The position numbers and the translations under genes are program-made. This document shows, piece after piece, positions 55,251-64,000 of a stretch of DNA of 64,000 bases. This stretch comes from Symsagittifera roscoffensis (Eukaryota; Xenacoelomorpha; Acoela; Convolutidae), in contig NC_087067.1 in assembly GCF_963678635.1 (NCBI RefSeq), positions 29,130,403-29,194,402 of the forward strand, in the 5' to 3' direction. How positions within the stretch are numbered: position 1 is the stretch's first letter; the number at the start of each line of letters is the position of its first letter. Below the pieces are notes generated by a model that saw only the letters and a program-made list of their open reading frames with translations, searched no databases and was not told the origin of the DNA.

Positions 55251-55934
55251 CACATCGGTCTTCGAATTTGAACGAAAGCATACGAAAATGAACGCAAAAA
55301 ATAAAAGTGGAAATGTTTAGAACCCTTGCTAAACTGCTACAAAAATCAGTCAGCATAATAATGAAAGTTTCAAATTTTCTTGGGACAACTTAACAGCTGT
55401 AGAATTACGGAAAAATCGGTGATGTGGAAGAAACCACGACTTTTGAGTGCTGCAATTCTGGATCTTTGAAAACATTTTCAGTTCAAGTTTCACTATCTGA
55501 TGATGAAAAAGATTTTTGCTTTTAAAATCTTCTTTAGAGGACCTTCTCATATATGAAGTTTTTATCAGAAACTTATATGAAGAACTTCAAAAGCTTTTGA
55601 CGGAAAATGAACTGAATTTCTACAATAAACCCCACAGTCTCCTTTGCATTTTTCGAAAACAAAAAAAGAATACAAAAATTCAAGGTTGAAATGGCAGGTA
55701 GTTTATTGGCGAAGATTGTTGCGCTCACAGCTTAGCTGTACATCATCCCATCAACAGGTTAATTAATTGATCCTTTATTTTTGACAATCAGAAGAAAACA
55801 TTGAGTCTGATTGTAAAATTTCAGCTGAGAATTTTGTTTATGTTTTCTTTCCTAAAATTGTTCATGGAAGCAGGAAAAAGATTGGTGAGAAAATGATGAG
55901 ATTACTGAAAAAAAAGATCAATGGATTGGGTGAG

Positions 55935-56165
55935 TAGTAGATGTTGGAGCTAAAGTGATGGGTGTGCGTTCCTGCAGACCCCAGTGTATTAAGAGAGGGA
56001 ATAGAGCAGCCGGTCTGCAAGCTATGTTTTAAGATAGGGAATAGAACCTACAATGTATTAAGATAGGGAATAGACTTGGTAATGCTTCATGGTTTCTTTG
56101 ATGGTAAGAGAATGGTAAGAAAATGGTATTTTTTGGGTTTTGTGAGGAAATGTCTACAGTTTGTT
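55935..56165 (+). repeat. Dispersed repeat, copy 3
   Basis: Diverged relative of 39695-39890 and 44033-44228. Two internal gatagggaatag words form a short tandem duplication. It ends just before the coding-like sequence at 56183. Confidence 0.6.
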
Positions 56166-56182
56166 CAAACAAAATTGCGTAG

Positions 56183-56688
56183 AACGCGTACGACGAAAAA
56201 CGATACCTACTTCGTAACGGATACTCTATCTGCCCATTCGACTTTTATAATTTCGTAGATGATATAAAGTTTCGTCAGATGCTTGATAACCGGGAGTGGG
56301 AGAATAACCGATGCAATAGCGATAAAGAAAGTAGTCGTGAAAAGCTTGAAACGGTATGTGAAATCGGGGAGATAACAGTCGATGAGTCCTTTGAACCTTC
56401 GGACGCTGAATTTCTCCAGCGCCGGTGCAATTAAACAGAGTTAGAGGATAATCAAATTGTGTTTAAAACCTAGTATGATAACTCGAAGTCACACTGTTCC
56501 TTTTGTGAGTTAATAGACGATCAAGAATAAAAGCCGACTTTTTGGACGGCGAAAGAACATACCAGCCCCCCGAAAAAGGACAAAAACACTAATGAAACCT
56601 CCTCACTTCATTTGCTATGGAAACTTATTCTGAATATTTTCAATGAAATTTTCGAATATGTTTCTTTTTAGTGGACTACGATAAATTT
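56183..56688 (+). pseudogene. Broken coding exon, about 168 codons in one frame
   Basis: Directly after a TAG that could serve as an acceptor (TTGCGTAG), one frame reads with protein-like composition through 83 codons to TAA (56432-56434). It then continues through two more stops (near 56495 and 56540) to 56688. Words: DEKRYLLRNGYS, FYNFVDDIKFRQML, SHCSFCELIDD. Three in-frame stops in otherwise coding-like sequence indicate a pseudogene. No ATG-started frame captures it fully. Family not recognised; the nearby Polinton relic makes a mobile-element origin possible. Confidence 0.5.
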
Positions 56689-57154
56689 CAGTCTGAACAC
56701 ACCTTTCTGCTGAAATTGAAATGTTTTGTTTTTTAATTTTTGGTGGCGCTTAAAGCATTTGTTTATAGCGAGATGATTAGTCAATTATTGCTAGCAAATC
56801 TCAAGTTTATTAATATTTAGACCTTTAAGCGTAAAAGTTACGTTGAAAAATAGGTTGGTTTGAATTGATTTAGGTTTTGGGTATTTGAATTTACTCAACA
56901 TCACAGCCTGTTTGTAATCTAAGTTTTTTACAATAGCGTTGGGTTTGTTGCTAGTATAATGAATTTGTAGTTACGCCGACTGTTTTTAGTTTCATCGGCA
57001 AAACTTTATTAAAGATAAAATTCGAATTTTCAACAACCAGTTTTTAACGTTTAAACTGGATGTAAAAGATACACCAAGCACGTGTTGAAAATAAAAGCGG
57101 GAAATCCGTTCGTCATTTTGGAATTTACTCCGTAATTATAGGGGGGGGGGGTGG

Positions 57155-57245
57155 TTGAACGGGGGACAGTTTTGTCCCCATTAGTTCACAAGGGGTAGGG
57201 ACATTGGTCCTAGTCGTTGTGAACACCGGGGACAAACGTGTCCGA
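57155..57245 (+). repeat. GGGACAA...TTGTGAACAC word repeat, copy 2
   Basis: Partner of 52980-53090, preceded by a G run at 57141-57150. Confidence 0.6.
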
Positions 57246-57507
57246 CCCCGTTAAAATGACGTGTTATACGATTACTACTATCGCCAAAATATCTACTTTT
57301 GGGGAAAATGTTGCGAGTTTTGCAATTTAAATTGCCTCATGATATTACTGTTGAAACTTGAGCAATTTTTTCCACTCTTCTTTTTTTGCCTATTATTGTC
57401 TCGATTTGAGAAACCATCGTACAAAATTTGCAGTGTTGTTCATTTTTTCCGGTCAATTCAAATCACCACTGCACTGATATTAAAATTAGTAAAACATTTC
57501 AAAGTGA

Positions 57508-57650
57508 TTAGTATTTGCGTTCGAGGTCATCATAGGGATCATAAAAGAGACGAGACTGGTTAATTTTGGACAAATTTTTCTAACATATGATTCGGCTTAT
57601 GATTGCAGCAAATAAGGAATTTTGGCCAGTGGGTATTAATCAGGATAAAT
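57508..57650 (-). pseudogene. Decayed relative of the 52115-52323 terminal exon
   Basis: On the minus strand the last 20 codons (SKINQSR, YDPYDDL) and stop at 57508-57510 align with the other exon. An in-frame TAG lies just upstream of them, and the left part is interrupted by a tandem tcaggataactg repeat (57645-57710). Nucleotide similarity extends over about 130 bp. Confidence 0.5.
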
Positions 57651-57719
57651 GGGCTAAATCAGGATAACTGGCTGAGGATAAGTCAGGATAACTGAACCAT
57701 TACTGCAGTTTAAAACCAA

Positions 57720-58904
57720 GAACTCATTTCAGGGAATCTATCTTAGCCCGAGAACATACGAAAACCAAAAAAACTAGGTAGAAACTAGGGCTTTCGTTTT
57801 TCTTAACCATTTTTTTTCTAATTTTTTTTTCGATTTCACCCCCCCTGTACAATTTTCTATAATCTGTACAATTTTCAAAACAACTTTAATTGTATTTTTT
57901 TACCAAAATGAGCCTCTAAAAATGAATTTGTTGACAGTAGATTCGATAAAAGTAGGTATAATATGCAAAATGGTTACAATCTATTCCATAGTAAATAAAT
58001 CCATTATTCAATGCATGAAAATTTTTTTTGCTGAATTGTTTATTTGATTTGCGATAGTCGATTGCAATCTTAGTTAAACCAATGCGGAATTGGAAAAAAA
58101 TTTGACAATTACTTTTATAGTTTGTTTGAGGAATGTGGAAAAAATAACGGCCTAATGCTAATGTTAGTCGTCCTTGTTTTTCAACTTTTTTTTAGATGAA
58201 TGAAATGTCTGAACCAAAGTATGAAAATTGGATGAATAGCTTTTTCGTGAGCCCGGATTTGTTGTTTTAGTATAGTAACTCTTACAACATTTTTCTATTG
58301 TTCCCAACTATTTGCTTAAGACTAACGCAATGCGAGAATCAAATCTGATTGTTGTTCCTTTTTTCCCAGCCAAAATTTTTGCAGAAAAATCATAAAGTGG
58401 TGCTGTTTCATTGGCAAAAGGGAAGCAGTTATTTAACAACTTATCATTCAACAATTTTTTTTTACATTTGTAAGCAACTGATCATTTGAAAAAAAAACTT
58501 TCAAGGTCTAAATCCTCAAAGTTCGGTTATTCGTTTGAAAAAATTCGAAAAAATTGCAATTTTGGTCTAAGACCAGTGTAAGGTGGTTTAAAAATTTGTA
58601 TGACGGTATCATTAGCGAACTGTCGGAAACAAACTTTTAGCGAACTGTCGACTCTACTTGGAATCAGCCTTCGTTATCTAGAACTTTGGAAGTTTTGTAA
58701 ATTAATCTTCGAGCCCAAGTACAGAAGGCTACTGGCAATATAAAACCAAGAAACCAATGCAATGATTGTTTTTTGCTAATTAAAACTTCATTAAATTTTT
58801 GTCAATCATTATAGCAAGTTTTTTAATGCTAGCAAAGCCTGTACTTACAGATCTGTGTTGCTTCCGAAACATGGTAGCACTATTAGTAAAATCATAAAAT
58901 GCAC
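57720..58904 (+). other. Non-coding stretch before the second gap
   Basis: AT-rich. No supported gene or repeat. A short gcgaactgtcg word is duplicated at 58615 and 58641. Confidence 0.4.
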
Positions 58905-59104
58905 NNNNNNNNNNNNNNNNNNNNNNNNNNNNNNNNNNNNNNNNNNNNNNNNNNNNNNNNNNNNNNNNNNNNNNNNNNNNNNNNNNNNNNNNNNNNNNNN
59001 NNNNNNNNNNNNNNNNNNNNNNNNNNNNNNNNNNNNNNNNNNNNNNNNNNNNNNNNNNNNNNNNNNNNNNNNNNNNNNNNNNNNNNNNNNNNNNNNNNNN
59101 NNNN
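58905..59104. other. Assembly gap (200 N)
   Basis: Run of 200 N. Frames crossing it are not real. Confidence 0.99.
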
Positions 59105-59207
59105 AGCGAATCGTGATACACTAAAGAATTCCTAAAGTGTCACGAAATACATAAGTTCACTATAAAATATTAAAATTGCACTTTGAATTATCCAACAACT
59201 TCATAAG

Positions 59208-59210
<3 letters not shown>

Positions 59211-59268
<58 letters not shown>
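59211..59268 (+). repeat. (TA)n microsatellite, about 29 units
   Basis: Uninterrupted TA dinucleotide tract. The 108-codon frame through it is an artefact of the repeat. Confidence 0.97.
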
Positions 59269-59272
<4 letters not shown>

Positions 59273-59509
59273 GGTGCAAAACAGCTTCAAAACATGCGAC
59301 GTTCAACAAAAAAAACTATTCACCCAAAAAGATTCCATTGATTCCAAAAATGGTTCAAGTTCCTTGTGCGCCAAAATCTTCCTTGTGCTTAGGCCAGAAG
59401 TTTGGTCAGTTTAATTTGGTCGAAAAAAAGGAAAACTGGCATAAAGTTTTTCAAAAACGTCAGTGGATAAATTTTATACCTTTTTGCTTCCACACATATT
59501 AAAAAAAGT

Positions 59510-62230
59510 TCACAAGAAGTTTGCAATTTTACAATGCAAAAAGGGTTGCTTAGAAATATTCAAACTATAGCCTTGATTTTTAATTAGACACAAGCAATAA
59601 AATTTTCAAGACTTCATTGAATTTGTAAATATCTATTGCTTCATAAATCTTTCAGTAGTCTGCTTAGCTTAAAATGGGTTAGGCGCGGCGACCATGAAAA
59701 CTGATTTGACAGTAATCAATATTACATTGATTAGAACTAAACGTTTGCGGAATCATAAATCAGAAATTTTTGCAAGCAAAATGTATCACTGATAAGCAAA
59801 TTGTGTATAAACTATTCATTCAAATGAAATACATATGCTCGTTTTAAAAATGTTGGCGGAAAAATGATATTTTTTTGATTCAAGGTATATTTTTGAAAAT
59901 CCTATTGGAATTTATAGGTAGGCCTATGAATTTTGTGTAAGTAGCAAGAAACTTAATTACTCCGCTCCCTCATATGTGCCTCATTGTCCCTATTTCCAAA
60001 AAACTGTACTTTGGAGCACGGAATTAAGATTCTCAACAAGATATTCAGCCGAGTGCTCGAGACTCAAAATTAAAAAAACATGCCGCAAAACGAAGAGTTC
60101 AGATTGGTTAAAAATTCGATGCAACTCGTTTTTTGCGAAATTGAAAAGTCATGCCGCAAAATGCGAGCTTGTGATTCGCCAAAAATCGGTGCATCTAGAT
60201 ATGTCATTGCGCGTCATTCTGCAATTTTTGGCAATAACTAACCTGCTTTTGTCTGGTTTTTATCAGTTCATTTTCTTTTAAACCATTTCAGATAACAGTT
60301 TGTTCTCCGATAAAGAGTAATAAAAAAATATAGTGAAGTTCCAACAGAGAACCGAATTGCTATTAAAATGCTAGACGGAAGAATTTTAAGTGAACAAGTA
60401 GAAGTAGAGATAAAAGGATGTATCCCCGGATCAAAGCCAACTAACTACCCTTGCATCTCAGCTTTGTGGAATAACGCTGACTACACTTTTTATCTGACTT
60501 TCCCAAACGTAACAGAAACATGAGTTTTTAAATTAAAGCTTCGAAGAATTTAAGATAAATTTTACAAATTTGGGAGAGTAGAAACTGGTTGCAGCGTGAC
60601 CCACCTACTGCTACAGGCATATTTTTTCGTTTCCAGACTTTGAAAAAAATAACAGAAACTGATAGGTATTTGTTTTTTGAAATTCGGTTTGGTTATAACA
60701 AGAGTTTCATTAAAACAGAGCTAACTCAAAAAACGTTAATATTGGATTTTAAAACTAGTTTCCCGTAAATATATTTTTTCACAGAATGGTCAGAAAGATC
60801 AATTTCGAGATATGCATGCTCTTTTGAAAAATCAAACAAAGGTTTTTTCATTTAGGTAGTCAGTAGGTATTAATCGTTTCCGACAGTAAATATATATTTT
60901 TTTCAAATACAATTGTTAGAAAAATTCTTTCGTTCTAGTTTTGGTTGGTTCTTTTAAGTTTTTTTTCCAATTAAAGTGTTAATATCTGGTATTGCTTTTT
61001 ATTGGCTTAATTTAAAAAGCATGGATTTTAAAGTAAGCCAACAAAATTTTTGTTATACTTTTTCAATTATGGTTGAAGGTTCTAACCTGCCATTTCACCA
61101 AGTCTGATTTTGAATAAACTCTGATTTTGAAGTTTTTTTTTCGATTAAACTGTTTATGCTGGTGTTTCATTGGCTTAGTCAAATTTTGTTGCCCAGTTTT
61201 TTCAAATGCTTTTCCTGTTTCAGTAGAGATGGGTCCTGCAAAACTGTACACTCGTGTTCAAATTTTGTACTGTTTTGACTTCTTATATTTCCAAGGTTTT
61301 CACCAAAAAAAATTGCACAAGACACTTGTACCAGACAATCGAAGTTTTGCCTGTTCCAATGTTCTAATAATAAACCAAAAAAAATTCTAATCTTTTTTAT
61401 TTTTAACGGGTTTTCTTCTGCGTTCCAAAAAGGATAATATGTTCTGACACAAAAAAGAAGTGTTAAAATGTGTAAATTTTTTTTAACATTTCCACACAAC
61501 GAACAGCAATTCTCTAGACGTCGAATAAATTTTACCTATCTGTCAGTCATCTTTCAAACTGAATGAGAACAGTCTGAAAAAGTTTTAACAGATATAATTC
61601 TCACGAAAAAAATTTTGTCTGGTAAAAGACAAACAAAACAGAACCAAAAAACGTCGAACCAAAAAAATCCAGACATTTTTTGTAAAATATATAGATGAGA
61701 TAAGCCGACAAAACTTCTTTTGATATAAAATTTATTGACAAAATAAATTTTAATAAAATATTTTTCTCTGAGAGACTGCTAATGTTTTTAAAACTGATAA
61801 TCGAAAGAAACTTTTTAAAACTGTTGAAAAGATCATGATCAGTTAAAGATTTGCTCAGTAGTAAAAGTAGAAAACGTATACTACTACTTCATTTTAGTTT
61901 TTTCAGTTAGTTGTTGAGCTTAAAGGATCTCTTGTTTGTTTCAAATTGATTTCTCGTTTTTTAGAAAAGTGACGATTATGAATAGGTTACAACTTCTTTG
62001 TTGGTTTTTCGGGCATTGGACTTTTAAGAAACTGAAAATAATTTTGCCGATTTTTTTTTGTTTATTCTTCTTAATAATAAAAAGAAACTTCTGTGAACTG
62101 TGAATTAAATATTTGATGCAATTAGGTTCACTTTGATTTTTAGCGAGTTTTCTGATCAGCTAAGAGAAAAATTGAGAACCAAGTTCTATTCACAATGAGC
62201 CATATCATCAATAATTTTCGTCTTAGCAAA
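59510..62230 (+). other. Mostly featureless AT-rich stretch
   Basis: No supported gene. A diverged direct repeat of about 60 bp with the word catgccgcaaaa lies at 60065-60125 and 60143-60203. A second pair of related reverse frames at 61063-61500 has weak coding character only. Confidence 0.4.
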
Positions 62231-62383
62231 TTATGAAAATAAAAAAACGACTAGATTTCTTATTTAAAAAAATGAGAAAATTTATTTTGTCGAATAGTAC
62301 GAAAACAATCTTTCGTTCAAATTATCTCTGCCAATTTGTTCAAATTTTTTCAATCATTCGTTCAAATTTTCGGAAGTCACACA

Positions 62384-64000
62384 ACATGGTTTCCAGGAAA
62401 AAAGCGAAATATAATTGCGGCATTTGCTTGAAAACATTTACGAGATGTGATAATCTTCTTCGCCATCTTCGACAAAATCATGATGTGTAAGTCCTAGAAA
62501 ATGTGTTTACTGTGATGAAGTTTTTGCTAAACACTGTTATTTGAAAGATCACATTGAACAGCAACATGACGTCTGACGCAATCAAAAAAAGGAAAAATGC
62601 AACGAGCTGAAGTGTTCATTAAAGAAACACGCTGTTAAAAAATTTTTGCCTACAGAATGGCTCTTGGGAACGAAATAGATTTGCTTTGCTATGTGGAGGC
62701 AAAAAAAAACAACCTTCAATAATTCACTACTGCAAAATCTCTTGAATGTGAACCAATCAAACTTCAGCTATCAGATTTAGCCAATCTGGTAAAAACCTCT
62801 TGACATGCCAAGGTCCCTTGTCACGTCAGAAGCTTTGCGAAACCATTAATAAAGTATGTTGGAGATGAAGATTACAGTATCATGGTTGTTCATCTGATCA
62901 GCAATCTCCAGATTTCCTGTGGTAGCGCATTGGCTATCTGATTGAGTCACTTTCTCATCTTTATATTTGTATCAATCTATACAAACCGATCAAATGGAGT
63001 AGTTACGTCCCCACACCAGCAAAATATTACAATAAACCTTTCTGTTTAACATAGGGAACTATGATTGAATGTGTACTGCATACTCTGTGATAGCTGCTTT
63101 TCGCCTGAGTGCAAAACACAAAAAAAACCAGCACAGTACAGAAGCAGGGTAGACCTAATCAATCCGATTGGTTTCGATCTATGTATGCCAATAAATGAGA
63201 TTTTTCGGGTCGAGTTGATCAACGGACAGTTAGTAAAGGTCTTTGGTCTTGAAAAGAATCAGATAGATCTTTTGTGTTTTTCAAAGACATCGTTCTACCG
63301 AACAATCTTGATGTTACTGTCCAATGTGGTCCAATTTCATTTCTGTCTCATTACGATTTTGTGACTCAATAATACTCAATCTGTACATACAGGACAAAAC
63401 TGTGTGATTTTTGTCTTTTTGATTTTTCAACTTAAACAATTTCGGAGGACAAACTGAACTTATGTGAAAAGCATGCGCGTACTACAATACGAATACTTTC
63501 GAGGGAACAAAATTTATGTTCCAACAGTTATTTGAAACATCAACTTGCCCATTTATTTTATATGCGGACCTTGAAATGCTCTGTCTAAAACTTAAAGACA
63601 AGTTTTCGTAAAAATGTCGAGCAATCACTCATTTAATGATATGTCTCATGGAGAAAAATCTGTAGAATGTTTCTATAATTAAGTTTGACAGAAAGCCAAA
63701 TAGTTACCAAATGCCAAGCATAAGGTAGAAAGCTTACAAAATCCTATGTATATCGTCAAAAAATTTTTGAGACTCAAGTGAACTGTATAATCTGCAGAGA
63801 AAAGCTCTCCAACAGAACTATTGTTCACCATGGCCATGGCACTGGAAAAGTATGGATTGTCCCATTGTGATTGCAGCTTACAAGTGCGAACTCAGTCTTT
63901 CACACCTGTGCTGCTACACAAACTGAGCAAATATGACGCTCATCATCTCTTTGGAAATTCTTTAGCCCATGGAAAGACTGACAATAATACCTTGCACAAG
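62384..64000 (+). pseudogene. Polinton/Maverick-type DNA polymerase B with N-terminal zinc fingers, decayed, runs off the edge
   Basis: Order of blocks along the plus strand: a C2H2 finger at about 62408-62487; a second C2H2 finger at about 62503-62572 in another frame; a stretch at 62750-62940 with the words SDLANLVKTS and GDEDYSIMVVHL around a TGA; a Cys-rich stretch at 63065; the exonuclease block YADLE at 63541-63585; a C..C ... HGHGTG zinc-binding block at 63781-63832; and PVLLHKLSKYDAHH near 63910. This order matches protein-primed type-B DNA polymerases of Polintons and related animal viruses. Several stops and frame changes make it inactive as written. The polymerase palm motifs would lie right of the window. 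Confidence 0.7.

Noticed and set aside
58780-59135. Frames crossing the N block at 58905-59104
   Set aside because: The gap supplies nearly all of the open length.
59176-59502. 108-codon frame containing an Ile-Tyr repeat
   Set aside because: It is the (TA)n tract read as Ile-Tyr, with non-coding flanks.
61063-61500. Overlapping frames on both strands
   Set aside because: AT-rich sequence with weak coding character and no splice or start context.

Overview
The window looks like a piece of an AT-rich invertebrate animal genome. I cannot name the species. Genes are split by spliceosomal introns of very different size (59 and 72 bp in two inferred cases, over 1 kb in another). Most of the sequence is non-coding and filled with LTR elements, BEL/Pao and Polinton relics, fold-back elements and degenerate minisatellites. 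Two 200-base N blocks (22629-22828, 58905-59104) are assembly gaps. No rRNA, tRNA, CRISPR or bacterial operon structure was seen.

Layout. 1-5935: end of an env-carrying LTR retroelement. A decayed envelope-like glycoprotein gene is followed by an unknown Ser/Thr/Pro-rich ORF, with an exact 2461-bp tandem duplication inside. 7522-13622: three LTRs (A, B, C) alternate with two copies of one genomic segment; B is an A/C hybrid, as expected from unequal crossing-over. 12607-15202: the last four exons of a serine-racemase-like gene, the best cellular gene here; exon 1 lies in the second segment copy and its counterpart in the first copy is deleted. 16-19.3 kb: minisatellite arrays and a transmembrane exon on the minus strand. 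19.9-31.6 kb: scattered minus-strand exon candidates among fold-back elements. 32.9-35.3 kb: minus-strand BEL/Pao pol relic. 35297-36038: LTR D and the start of its internal region. 37587-46262: a 4.3-kb tandem duplication carrying a minus-strand gene end, a plus-strand ORF and a minisatellite. 46.6-51 kb: fold-back elements and minisatellites. 52-58 kb: a pair of related minus-strand gene ends, a Polinton-type DNA polymerase fragment and a broken plus-strand coding exon. 62.4-64 kb: a decayed Polinton-type DNA polymerase B with N-terminal zinc fingers, running off the right edge.

The parts do not form one pathway. The common theme is structural: LTR recombination, palindrome-associated duplication and repeat arrays rework one cellular locus and several mobile-element relics. 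The serine-racemase-like enzyme would interconvert or dehydrate amino acids with pyridoxal phosphate in the cytosol.
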